Below, piece after piece: positions 17,315 through 24,253 of a stretch of 64,000 nt of DNA. Source of the stretch: Limnohabitans kasalickyi (GTDB lineage: Bacteria > Pseudomonadota > Gammaproteobacteria > Burkholderiales > Burkholderiaceae_C); contig OZ248407.1 in assembly GCA_965234325.1 (NCBI GenBank), forward strand, positions 1,302,001 to 1,366,000. Reading direction: 5' to 3'. A program made the position numbers and the translations under genes. The notes beneath the pieces are model-generated. The model was not told the DNA's origin. It worked only from the letters and a program-made list of their open reading frames with translations, and made no database searches. The first letter of the stretch is position 1; every line of letters starts with the position of its first letter.

Positions 17315-18282
17315 TGTTCTAAGGTGATGTTGGCTTGCTTGAGGGTTTGGGTCCATTCGGCCAATTCGACGCGAATGCGCTCAGCCATGTCTTTGGGCGA
17401 AGAACCCAGGGGTTCGTAACCCAAATCCAAAATACGCTTTTGCATCTCAGGTGACTGAATCACACTGACCATGGCGGCGTTGACACGCTGGATGATGGCC
17501 GCTGGCGTTCCTGCCGTCGCCCACATGCCCTGCCAGCCCACGAGTTCGTAACCGGGAACTGTCTCGGCCACGGTTGGGACATCGGGCAGTACAGCCAAGC
17601 GTTTGGACGAACTCACCGCCAGCACCTTGACTTTGCCGGAGCGGACCAGACCGAGTGAGGCTGCCACGGGGTCCAGCTTAAGCTGCACCACGCCGGCCAT
17701 CAGGTCAGAGTTGGTGTTGCTGCGGTAAGGCACATGCGTCATCTGTGTGTTGGTCATGCGTTCGAGCAGCACACCACCCAGATGCGCCGCCGACCCGTTG
17801 CCAGTCGAGGCGTAGTTCACACTGCCGGGCTTGGCGCGGTTGAGCTTGACGAGATCAGCGATGTTTTTGGGTTCGAAGTCGGCATTGGCAATCCACATGT
17901 AAGTCAGATTCAATGTCAGCCCGATGGGCGCCAAGTCACGCACAGGTTGATAGGGCAACTTTTTGTACAACGGCGGGTTCATGGTCGCCACTTGGTTGAA
18001 GCCGTAAAGCAAGGTGTAGCCGTCAGCCGCTGCTTTCGCGACTTTGTCTGTGCCGATGATGCCAGCGGCGCCGGGAATGGTCTCCACAATGACCGGCTGG
18101 CCCAGCTCCTCGCCCAATGGCACTGAGATCAGCCGCGCCAAAACGTCTGGACTGCCGCCAGGTGAGCTGGGCACGATCAGACGAATCGGCTTGGACGGAT
18201 AGGCTTGAGCCTGCACGGCAGGGGTCACGACGGACAGAACCAGGGCGGCCAAAAGCCCCCAAGCCGAAGGTTTGTTGATCAT
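17311..18282 (-). CDS. Bug family (TctC-like) solute-binding protein
   Basis: First gene of the minus-strand catabolic operon, 323 residues. It has a signal peptide core (LLAALVLSVVTPAVQA), the motifs IVPSSPGGSPDVLAR and VVAGVVQ-region YRSNTNSDLMAG. A consensus AGGAG site precedes the ATG. Its promoter region faces that of the TetR gene and contains a copy of the putative TetR operator, so receptor expression is probably tied to the presence of the pathway inducer. Confidence 0.9.
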   Translation of the reverse strand: MINKPSAWGLLAALVLSVVTPAVQAQAYPSKPIRLIVPSSPGGSPDVLARLISVPLGEELGQPVIVETIPGAAGIIGTDKVAKAAADGYTLLYGFNQVATMNPPLYKKLPYQPVRDLAPIGLTLNLTYMWIANADFEPKNIADLVKLNRAKPGSVNYASTGNGSAAHLGGVLLERMTNTQMTHVPYRSNTNSDLMAGVVQLKLDPVAASLGLVRSGKVKVLAVSSSKRLAVLPDVPTVAETVPGYELVGWQGMWATAGTPAAIIQRVNAAMVSVIQSPEMQKRILDLGYEPLGSSPKDMAERIRVELAEWTQTLKQANITLEQ

Positions 18283-18323
18283 CTTCAGGTCTCCTTATTT
18301 ATTGTGAAAGGTGCTACGGATTC

Positions 18324-18352
18324 AGAATATCGCATTTATTCAAACAATTCAA
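18324..18352 (-). promoter_or_regulatory. Candidate sigma-70 promoter of the tctC-ech-citE-ligase operon
   Basis: On the minus strand TTGAAT (18352-18347) and TATTCT (18329-18324) are separated by 17 bases. The start of transcription would fall about 35 bases before the ATG at 18282. The putative TetR operator lies immediately upstream of the -35 box. Confidence 0.5.
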
Positions 18353-18353
18353 G

Positions 18354-18369
18354 CAGTTGATTTAATCAC
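18354..18369. promoter_or_regulatory. Putative TetR operator in the divergent promoter region
   Basis: Contains the palindrome TGATT-T-AATCA (18358-18368). Sixteen bases here, CAGTTGATTTAATCAC, are repeated exactly in inverted orientation at 20639-20654 upstream of the acyl-CoA dehydrogenase gene. It overlaps a possible -35 of the tetR gene (TTGATT, with TAAAAT 15 bases later) and abuts the -35 of the opposite operon, so one bound dimer could control both directions. Confidence 0.6.
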
Positions 18370-18381
18370 ATACAACATAAA

Positions 18382-19065
18382 ATGAATCACACCACAACTC
18401 CTAAGAGTCCTGACATGACCAAAAAGACGAGCGAGCCAAGCGCCGAGTCAGGTCTGACCACACCTGAGCGCATCCTGCAAGCTGCAGAAAAGCTGTTCAG
18501 CGAACGCGGCATAGACGCCGCCAGCCTGCGTGAGATCACCGCGGCTGCCGGCGTGAACAGCGCTGCAGCGCATTACCACTTTGGCTCAAAAGAAGTCGTG
18601 CTGGCTGCGCTGTTTGAAGCGCGAGCCCAGCCCATTGCGCAGCGGCGCGAACGCTTGCTCGAAGCCCTTGAGCGTGACGCCCAGGGGCGACCCGTGCTCG
18701 AAGACGTGTTGCGCGCCTTTCTTCAGCCGGCGCTAGACGCACTGAACACACCTCAAGGCTTGGTATTTACGATGTTGCGAGCGCGCATGGCTTTTGAGCG
18801 CGAAGAAGTGCGTCGACAGGCGCTGGGTAAGGCATTTGATAAGTCCAGTGAGCTGGCGCTCAAAGCCCTAGCCCAAGCCCTGCCTGAACTAGACCCGGCG
18901 GATCTGTTCTGGCGGTTTCACTTTGTGCTGGGCAGCATGGTCTACACCATGGCCAACCCGGGACGCATTGAGTCCATCACCGACGGAGCCATTGACACCA
19001 AGGACCCGCAGGCTGCCCTAGAACAGCTGGTCAAATTTGCAGCAGCTGGCCTGCGCGCCCCTTAA
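18382..19065 (+). CDS. TetR/AcrR family transcriptional regulator
   Basis: A 227-residue regulator, likely a repressor. The N-terminal helix-turn-helix is clear: TTPERILQAAEKLFSERG then SLREITAAAGVNSAAAHYHFGSKE, about residues 26-75; the C-terminal ligand domain is the larger type (about 140 residues). It is the first gene of the plus-strand catabolic group and divergent from the tctC operon. A second ATG 11 codons in (18415) is plausible, because a TAAAAT element ends at 18383 and would start transcription inside the longer form. Its ligand is probably an acyl-CoA or the free acid of the pathway, as for similarly placed regulators. Confidence 0.88.
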   Translation: MNHTTTPKSPDMTKKTSEPSAESGLTTPERILQAAEKLFSERGIDAASLREITAAAGVNSAAAHYHFGSKEVVLAALFEARAQPIAQRRERLLEALERDAQGRPVLEDVLRAFLQPALDALNTPQGLVFTMLRARMAFEREEVRRQALGKAFDKSSELALKALAQALPELDPADLFWRFHFVLGSMVYTMANPGRIESITDGAIDTKDPQAALEQLVKFAAAGLRAP

Positions 19066-19083
19066 TCAACAAGACATCACGCT

Positions 19084-19923
19084 ATGAACTATTTAGGACC
19101 CGACCAGAACCTGGGAACGCTGCACGGCATAACAGCCGAACTCGATGAGGGCGTGCTGACCATCAGCCTTGACCGACCCGATCAGCGCAACACCATGAAC
19201 GTGGCAATGACGCTGGATATGCAGCGCTTGCTGGAGTCGCTGACTTTTGACCCCTCGGTGCGCGTGATTGTGCTGCGCGGAAGCGGGGCTGGCTTTTGTG
19301 CAGGCATGGACGCAACCGACTTCTGGAATCTGGCCCAACACGATGAGCCAACCTTGCGGGCTGCACGCCATGCGGCTGACCACTGGCGCTACCGACTTCT
19401 GCGCCTGCTGCCGCAACCCGTGATCGCAATGGTGCACGGCTTTTGCCACGGCGGGGCGATCGGCATCCTCGAAGGTTGCGACATCGCTTTGACCGCGGAC
19501 ACGGTGCAGTTTTCGCTGGCCGAGGCAGACGACGACCACGTTTTGACCGGCGCCATCAGCAAGCTCATCTCGCGCGTCATGACGGCGCGAGCCGCCGCCT
19601 TTCATGGCCTCAGCGGACGGCCCTTTGCTGGGCGTGAGGCCGAGCGTAATGGTCTGGTCACCCTCAGTTTCGCGACCGAGGATGAATTGCAAAGCCAAAC
19701 GCTGGCACTGGCCCGTGAGCTGGTCGACAAGGATGCGGATGTCTTGCAGTTCACCAAAGAAACCATTGCGCATGTCGGCACGATGAGCTGGGATGCTGCG
19801 CTGAACTACAACGCTGCCAAGTTGGCTGAGCTCAAGTCCCGCCAAGCCGGGAAACCATCACCCCGAGCGGCTGCGGTGGCGAGCTTTTTGGCCGGCAAGA
19901 GCAAACCTGGTATGGGCGGCTGA
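19084..19923 (+). CDS. Crotonase family protein resembling hydroxycinnamoyl-CoA hydratase/lyase
   Basis: A 279-residue crotonase. Beyond the general fold (FCAGMDATDF, GFCHGGAIG) it resembles p-hydroxycinnamoyl-CoA hydratase/lyase over its whole length, including the C-terminal MSWDAALNYNAAKL and the tail FLAGKSKPGM. Glu147 matches the catalytic glutamate of that enzyme. The residues that hold the phenol ring there (Tyr75, Ser123, Tyr239 in the Pseudomonas enzyme, numbering from memory) are Phe80, Gly127 and Ala244 here, and the loop after the glutamate is ADDDHVLTG instead of INWGIPPG. So a hydration/retro-aldol reaction on a different acyl-CoA is likely. It is followed 5 bases later by a shorter paralogue. 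Confidence 0.82.
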   Translation: MNYLGPDQNLGTLHGITAELDEGVLTISLDRPDQRNTMNVAMTLDMQRLLESLTFDPSVRVIVLRGSGAGFCAGMDATDFWNLAQHDEPTLRAARHAADHWRYRLLRLLPQPVIAMVHGFCHGGAIGILEGCDIALTADTVQFSLAEADDDHVLTGAISKLISRVMTARAAAFHGLSGRPFAGREAERNGLVTLSFATEDELQSQTLALARELVDKDADVLQFTKETIAHVGTMSWDAALNYNAAKLAELKSRQAGKPSPRAAAVASFLAGKSKPGMGG

Positions 19924-19928
19924 CCGAC

Positions 19929-20534
19929 ATGTTACGTATCGAAGACTTGGGCGACGGCATCCGCTGCATTGGCCTTGACCGTGCCGCAAAACGCAATGCG
20001 ATTGGCGTTGAAATGACACTGGCCATCGAAGCCGTGTTGCTTCGCACCCATTACGACACGGCTGTGCAGACGCTGGTTTTTCACGGCATAGGTGGACATT
20101 TTTGCGCAGGAATGGACATCAAGGACTTCTTTGACAGCTCCACCCGGCCGGCCGATGAACTGCGCCGTGCGCGCACAGCCACCGAGCACTGGCGAACCCG
20201 CCTGTTGCGTGCCATGCCGCAAACGGTGATCACTGCTGTTGAGGGAAGCTGCTTTGGCGCAGCCCTCCCGATTCTGGAAGCCTCAGAGGTGGTGTTTGCC
20301 AAAAAAGGCAGTCGCTTTGGCCTGCCCGAAATCAATTTCGGCTTGGTGCCGGGCAGTCAGATTGTCAAGTCCGCAGGCCTGCGATTGACACCCCGTGGCC
20401 TGGCCTATGCAGCCTTGACCGGACGGCCCTTTGACGCCGAACGTGCGAGGGCTTGGGGCTTGGTCAGCGAGGTGACCGAGGGTGACCCATTCTTGGCCGC
20501 CTTGGACTTTGCGCGCAGTTTGCCTGCTGGCTGA
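19929..20534 (+). CDS. Short crotonase family protein, paralogue of the preceding gene
   Basis: A 201-residue crotonase also of hydratase/lyase type: FCAGMDIKDFF, the shared ATEHWRTRLLRAMPQ helix and FGLPEINFGLVPGS with Glu134. It ends right after the core, lacking the roughly 70-residue C-terminal helical domain that crotonases use for trimerisation and to cap the neighbour's active site. No frameshifted continuation was found downstream; the next 90 bases are non-coding. It is either a functional small subunit working with the full-length paralogue or a truncated relic. The clean coupling (5-base gap) favours function, which is inference. Confidence 0.75.
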   Translation: MLRIEDLGDGIRCIGLDRAAKRNAIGVEMTLAIEAVLLRTHYDTAVQTLVFHGIGGHFCAGMDIKDFFDSSTRPADELRRARTATEHWRTRLLRAMPQTVITAVEGSCFGAALPILEASEVVFAKKGSRFGLPEINFGLVPGSQIVKSAGLRLTPRGLAYAALTGRPFDAERARAWGLVSEVTEGDPFLAALDFARSLPAG

Positions 20535-20601
20535 GCTGCGGGGTTCCCGCATGATTGAACGCTCAGTGGCTCTCGGATGAAAGGCTTTTCCAAAGCCTCA
20601 T

Positions 20602-20630
20602 TTGACAAATTCGGCGATCGACATTAAGAT
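20602..20630 (+). promoter_or_regulatory. Sigma-70-type promoter of the acyl-CoA dehydrogenase gene
   Basis: Consensus TTGACA (20602-20607) and TAAGAT (20625-20630) separated by exactly 17 bases, 43 bases upstream of the GTG start. The putative TetR operator overlaps the -10 box and the transcription start, the position expected for repression. A 7-bp hairpin AGGCTTT-TCC-AAAGCCT (20582-20598) lies just upstream and may end transcription from the preceding genes. Confidence 0.65.
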
Positions 20631-20650
20631 TTAATCAAGTGATTAAATCA
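20627..20650. promoter_or_regulatory. Putative double TetR operator
   Basis: A perfect 10-bp inverted repeat GATTTAATCA-AG-TGATTAAATC (20628-20649). It can also be read as two tandem 11-bp units, one perfect (TGATT-A-AATCA at 20640-20650) and one with a single mismatch (AGATT-T-AATCA at 20627-20637), centres 13 bases apart. The second unit with flanks is the inverted copy of 18354-18369 next to the tetR gene. Confidence 0.65.
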
Positions 20651-20672
20651 ACTGAAACAATTGGAGCTCCAC

Positions 20673-21815
20673 GTGAATTTTGGCATCAGCAACGAACAAG
20701 AATCCATGATCAGCCACGTGCGCACCTTGCTTGACGACGTGTGCAGCTTGGAATACGCCGCCAAGTGCGACGACACAAAGACCCCGCCTCGCGAGGCGTT
20801 TGACGCCCTGGCGCGCAATGGCTGGCTGGGGCTGATCGCCCCTGAAGAATATGGCGGCGCCGGTGGCTCGCCCACCGACCTGGCGTTATTGCTGGAAGAG
20901 ACAGGCAACCACTTCGAAGAACTCGGGCTGTGGCTGTTTCGAAATTTCACTTACGGTTGCTACGCGGTGCTGAAGCACGGCACGCAAGAGCAAAAGCAAC
21001 GCATCATCCCTGGCACCGTCAAGGGCGAGCTGTCATTTGCTTTCGCACTTTCCGAGCCAGATTCGGGCTCGGATGCTGCGGCGCTGCGCACCCGCGCCGT
21101 GGCCGATGGTGACGACTTCATCATCAACGGGCGCAAGCAGTGGACATCGGGCATGGACATTTCCGATTACGTGCTGCTGGCCGTGCGCACCAGCGACTTG
21201 GGTAAAAAACAATTGGGCATCAGCACCTTCATGGTCGATACACGCACGCCGGGCATCGAAGTGCGCAAGATTCCCACGCTGGGCCAGCATGCGATTGGCA
21301 CCACAGAAGTCACCTATACCGACGTGCGGGTGCCACGCACAGCCTTGTTCGGCGAGCTCGACAAGGGCTGGGCGATTTGCGAGGACACGCTGCGCTACGA
21401 ACGCCTTTGCCTCTCGGCGGCACGCATCGGATCGGCCCGTCGCGCCTTCGAATACGCGCTGGAATACGCCAAAATCCGTACCCAGTTTGGCAAGCCCATA
21501 GGCAGTTTTCAAGTCACGCAACACAAATTCGCTGACATGAAGGTGATGCTGGACACCGCCCAGACTATGGTGCGTCGCTATGCCTGGCTGATGGAGCACG
21601 GCCAAGCCGAACGTGCCGACACAGCCGTCATCAAATACTACGTGGGCGAGTCTTACAAAAGCATCGCCGACACCTGTTTGCAGATCTTGGGCGGCTACGG
21701 CTACAGCATGGAATACCCCATGCAGCGCTTTTACCGCGATGCACGCTTGGCCACCATTGGCGGGGGCACCTCCGAGATTCAAAAGAACATCATCGCGGGC
21801 ACGTTGGGGCTTTAA
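20673..21815 (+). CDS. Acyl-CoA dehydrogenase
   Basis: A 380-residue FAD enzyme forming the alpha,beta-double bond of an acyl-CoA. It has FALSEPDSGSDAAALRT (flavin and substrate loop), RTQFGKPIGSFQVTQHKFADM, and near the end GGYGYSMEYPMQRFYRDAR with the position of the catalytic glutamate, then GGGTSEIQKNIIA. The GTG at 20673, with GGAG seven bases before it, is preferred to the TTG at 20661. It has its own operator-bearing promoter, and a strong terminator follows. It probably supplies the enoyl-CoA for the crotonases of this cluster. Confidence 0.9.
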   Translation: MNFGISNEQESMISHVRTLLDDVCSLEYAAKCDDTKTPPREAFDALARNGWLGLIAPEEYGGAGGSPTDLALLLEETGNHFEELGLWLFRNFTYGCYAVLKHGTQEQKQRIIPGTVKGELSFAFALSEPDSGSDAAALRTRAVADGDDFIINGRKQWTSGMDISDYVLLAVRTSDLGKKQLGISTFMVDTRTPGIEVRKIPTLGQHAIGTTEVTYTDVRVPRTALFGELDKGWAICEDTLRYERLCLSAARIGSARRAFEYALEYAKIRTQFGKPIGSFQVTQHKFADMKVMLDTAQTMVRRYAWLMEHGQAERADTAVIKYYVGESYKSIADTCLQILGGYGYSMEYPMQRFYRDARLATIGGGTSEIQKNIIAGTLGL

Positions 21816-21847
21816 GTCGCAGATCAGCAACCCACTTGGCACCCAGC

Positions 21848-21884
21848 AAAAGCCGCCAACTCTTTCAGGTTGGCGGCTTTTTTA
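21848..21884. terminator. Rho-independent terminator after the acyl-CoA dehydrogenase gene
   Basis: Thirteen-bp stem AAAAGCCGCCAAC / GTTGGCGGCTTTT with an 8-base loop TCTTTCAG, followed by further T residues and preceded by A residues, so it can work in both directions. The stem core and loop recur at 23955 and 26866. Confidence 0.88.
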
Positions 21885-21931
21885 TTGAAAGCGTGAAGCG
21901 CTTACTTCTTGCTTGGCGACAAGTCTGTGCG
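21852..21931. repeat. Direct repeat A: lpdA 3'-end/terminator copy (most degraded)
   Basis: The terminator core is followed by about 45 bases matching the extreme 3' end of lpdA (GAAGCGCTTACTTCTTGCT and CAAGTCTGTG blocks). Read on the minus strand it still encodes DLSPSKK-stop, against DLPPSKK-stop in lpdA. Beyond about 21931 similarity is lost. Copies B (23955) and C (26866) are the same element in the same orientation. Confidence 0.7.
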
Positions 21932-22058
21932 CCCCGAGCCTGCGCAAAACATCGACGCAATCCCAAGGCATTGGCCTTGCAATCCGCTGTTTGAACACCA
22001 AGTGGTTCTTCGGTAGCAACTTGTTCTGCCTTCTTTCCACATTGATTCTAAATTTCCT

Positions 22059-23114
22059 ATGCTGTTTAACCCTCTTCAAATTGGCTCCGTCTCCCTGGCC
22101 AACCGCATGCTCATGGCACCACTGACCCGTGCGCGTGCCAGTGCGGGGCATCTGCCCAATGCGCTCATGGCCGAGTACTACGCGCAGCGCGCCAGCGCCG
22201 GGCTGATCATCACCGAGTGCGCCATGATTGCTGAGAACACCTCGGCCTTTGTCAACTAGCCCGGCATTTACAACGCCGCACAAATCGAAGCCTGGAAAGA
22301 GACTACCGCCGCTGTGCACGCCAAGGGCGGCAAAATCTTCATGCAAATCTGGCACGCTGGCCGCGCCGCTCACCCAGCCAACAATGACGGCGCACCGATT
22401 GTTTCGTCCAGCACCCTGCCGCTCAAGGGCGACGCTCACACCGCGCAAGGCACTCTGCCTCAAGCCACGCCCCATGCCCTGCTCGAAAGCGAAATTGCCC
22501 CCATCGTTGACGCGTTTGCGCAGGCTGCCAAAAACGCCATCGCCGCAGGGTTTGACGGCGTCGAAGTACACGGTGCCAACGGCTACTTGATTGACCAATT
22601 TCTGCGCGACAGCGCCAACCAGCGCAGCGACGGCTACGGAGGCACGCTTGCGCATCGCGCACGCTTCCTCTTTGAAGTGTTGACCGCTGTGTGTGCCGCC
22701 ATCGGCAGCGACCGCGTGGGCCTGCGCCTGTCGCCCCTGAACAGCTACAACGACATGAAAGACAGCGACCCGCTAGCCTGGACCACCTACTTGGCCGAGC
22801 AACTCAACCGCTTTGACTTGGCCTACTTGCACGTCATGCGGGCCGACTTCTTTGGCCTCCAAAAAGCAGATGTGATGCCTGTTGCCCGCGCCCACTACAA
22901 AGGCGTGCTGATTGGCAACATGGGCTACACCTCAGACGAAGCCGAGGCCGCCATCACAGAAGGCAAGCTAGATGCCGTCGCCTTTGGCACAGGCTTTCTC
23001 GCCAACCCCGACTTCCCCGCCCGAGTCAAAGCAGGTGCTGCCATGAACGCACCAGACCAAAGCACCTTCTACACCCCCGGCGCAAAGGGCTACACCGATT
23101 ACCCAACGCTGTAA
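22059..23114 (+). pseudogene. Old Yellow Enzyme family alkene reductase (NemA-like), interrupted by an in-frame amber codon
   Basis: The frame encodes a complete 351-codon NADH:flavin oxidoreductase of the OYE family: N-terminal LFNPLQIGSVSLANRMLMAPLTR, KIFMQIWHAGRAAH, VEVHGANGYLIDQFLRD with the substrate-binding region, YGGTLAHRARF and IGNMGYTSDEAEAAI near the end. Codon 67 is TAG (22257-22259), in VN-stop-PGIYN where relatives continue, and the frame resumes without a shift. A single substitution (for example CAG or GAG to TAG) explains it. It may be a recent pseudogene or a sequence error; a restart at the ATG at 22314 would lack the flavin-binding N-terminus. Confidence 0.85.
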
Positions 23115-23134
23115 TCAACGCGGAAGAAAGCAAA

Positions 23135-23167
23135 AGCCCGAACTCGCAACAGTTCGGGCTTTTTATT
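23135..23167 (+). terminator. Rho-independent terminator after the OYE gene
   Basis: Ten-bp perfect stem AGCCCGAACT / AGTTCGGGCT with a 6-base loop, followed by TTTTATTT, 20 bases after the stop codon. Confidence 0.88.
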
Positions 23168-23257
23168 TATGGATTCGAAAGTGTTTATCGCTGTTCCCAC
23201 GAGTCACACCGGGCCGCTAAATGGAACTAATCGAGTAAACATAGAGACTAGTCAAAT

Positions 23258-23272
23258 TAATCCAATGGATTA
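23258..23272. promoter_or_regulatory. Probable autoregulatory operator of the toxin-antitoxin operon
   Basis: Inverted repeat TAATCC-AAT-GGATTA immediately before the toxin gene, overlapping a TAGAAT element (23271-23276) that could be the -10 box. HigA-type antitoxins normally bind such dyads to repress their own operon. Confidence 0.5.
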
Positions 23273-23274
23273 GA

Positions 23275-23619
23275 ATGGAATGTATGCTCACCATCGCAGA
23301 GCTGCCCGAATACATACGTCGTGCTGAGAAACTGATGAGTGCATCTGAGCGCTTAGACATCATCAACTACTTGGCTGCGCATCCGAAGGCGGGCGACTTG
23401 ATGGAGGGTACAGGCGGTATTCGCAAGCTGCGCTGGGGACGAGGCGCACAAGGCAAGTCAGGCGGTGTGCGCGTGATCTATTACGTTCACAGTGAACAAA
23501 TACCGCTTTACCTGCTAACACTGTTTGCAAAAAGTGAACGTGCCAACATCAGCAAAGCTGAGCGTCATGAGTTGGCAGAACTGGTCGATTTTCTGATGCA
23601 AATTTGGTTTGAATCGTGA
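23275..23619 (+). CDS. Type II toxin of the RelE/HigB superfamily
   Basis: A 114-residue (or 111 from the ATG at 23284) RelE/HigB-like protein, a family of ribosome-dependent mRNA endonucleases. The typical order is visible: N-terminal helices, then GTGGIRKLRWGRGAQGKSGG with the basic catalytic strand, VRVIYYV, LYLLTLFAKSERANIS and a C-terminal helix. The toxin gene comes first and the HTH antitoxin second, the HigBA arrangement. If the TAGAAT element is the -10 box, the ATG at 23284 is the more likely start. It lies between two remnants of the lpdA 3' end, in an accessory segment. Confidence 0.85.
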   Translation: MECMLTIAELPEYIRRAEKLMSASERLDIINYLAAHPKAGDLMEGTGGIRKLRWGRGAQGKSGGVRVIYYVHSEQIPLYLLTLFAKSERANISKAERHELAELVDFLMQIWFES

Positions 23620-23630
23620 AAGGAAAAGAT

Positions 23631-23924
23631 ATGACAAATGCATTCAACAGCATCAAACAAGGTTTGACTGAAGCCGTAGCGCACGCCAAAACCAAAGACA
23701 CCAAAACGTCTGGTGTGAAGCTTTATGAACCCAACGCAGTCGATGTATCAAACCTGCGCCAACGCCTAAGCTTGACACAAGAGCAATTTGCAGCTCGCTT
23801 TGGTTTTTCGGTGGCCACATTGCGCCACTGGGAGCGCGGTGACCGTTCACCCAGCGGTGCTTCGCTGGTGCTGCTCAATGTGATTGATCGCAACCCAACA
23901 GCGGTGCTGCAAGCATTGCAATAA
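23631..23924 (+). CDS. HTH-type antitoxin (HigA-like, XRE family)
   Basis: A 97-residue protein with a C-terminal XRE helix-turn-helix: LRQRLSLTQEQFAARFGFS followed by TLRHWERGDRSPSGASL, residues about 45-85. The N-terminal 40 residues, lysine and threonine rich, are probably the toxin-neutralising part. The ATG at 23631 has a GAAAGGA site; a GTG at 23616 overlapping the toxin stop is the alternative. It should neutralise the upstream toxin and repress the operon. Confidence 0.87.
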   Translation: MTNAFNSIKQGLTEAVAHAKTKDTKTSGVKLYEPNAVDVSNLRQRLSLTQEQFAARFGFSVATLRHWERGDRSPSGASLVLLNVIDRNPTAVLQALQ

Positions 23925-23950
23925 ATCAAGCAAAAACAATCTTCATTAAA

Positions 23951-23990
23951 AGAAGCCGCCAACCCTTTCAGGTTGGCGGCTTCTTTGTTT
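23951..23990. terminator. Rho-independent terminator after the antitoxin gene
   Basis: Thirteen-bp stem AGAAGCCGCCAAC / GTTGGCGGCTTCT, loop CCTTTCAG, then TTGTTT, 27 bases after the antitoxin stop. It belongs to repeat copy B. Confidence 0.85.
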
Positions 23991-24076
23991 GCAGCGCGAA
24001 GCGTTTACTTCTTGCTAGGCGGCAAGTCCGTGCAGCTGCCGTGCGCCACCTCCGCCGCCATGCCGATGCTTTCGCC
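23955..24076. repeat. Direct repeat B: lpdA 3'-end/terminator copy
   Basis: About 120 bases nearly identical (roughly seven differences by eye) to 26866-26986, which spans the lpdA terminator and the last 24 codons of lpdA. It has the same orientation as copies A and C. Confidence 0.85.
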
Positions 24077-24135
24077 TTGATGCCTTAGGCTTTGGCTTTG
24101 GCTTGGTCTTTGGTCAAGCCCACCCATTCATCACC
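23991..24135 (-). pseudogene. Remnant of a second lpdA (dihydrolipoyl dehydrogenase) 3' end with internal deletion
   Basis: On the minus strand the last codons of an lpdA-like gene are readable: AMGISEG-region, then CTDLPPSKK and stop at 24007. After position 24076 the match jumps to the lpdA segment beginning at 27228 (TTGATGCCTT, then GGTCAAGCCCACCCAT), so about 240 bases present in lpdA are missing. Similarity fades by about 24135. The fragment has no start and cannot make a protein. It fills most of the 329-base gap between the antitoxin and LuxR-type genes; the rest of that gap holds only a dyad at 24154. Confidence 0.75.
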
Positions 24136-24153
24136 GCAAGACTCTATGCAAGA

Positions 24154-24175
24154 CCATCCTTCAAAAAAAGGATGG
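24154..24175. promoter_or_regulatory. Inverted repeat upstream of the LuxR-type regulator gene
   Basis: Eight-bp dyad CCATCCTT / AAGGATGG with an A-rich 6-base loop, 78 bases before the start codon. There is no T-tract, so it is probably not a terminator. A related dyad (CATCCTC / GAGGATG) lies 73 bases before the amidase gene. Confidence 0.45.
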
Positions 24176-24253
24176 GATAAACCCCAGTGCATTGGCGAGC
24201 TTTGTCAGGATGTAATTTCTGCACGCTAAAAATATGAGCGCCAAGGACCACCA

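Noticed and set aside
22257..22259. TAG in the OYE gene as a pyrrolysine codon
   Set aside because: Pyrrolysine is not known from this type of bacterium and the position is not a pyrrolysine site in OYE proteins; a nonsense change or sequence error is simpler.
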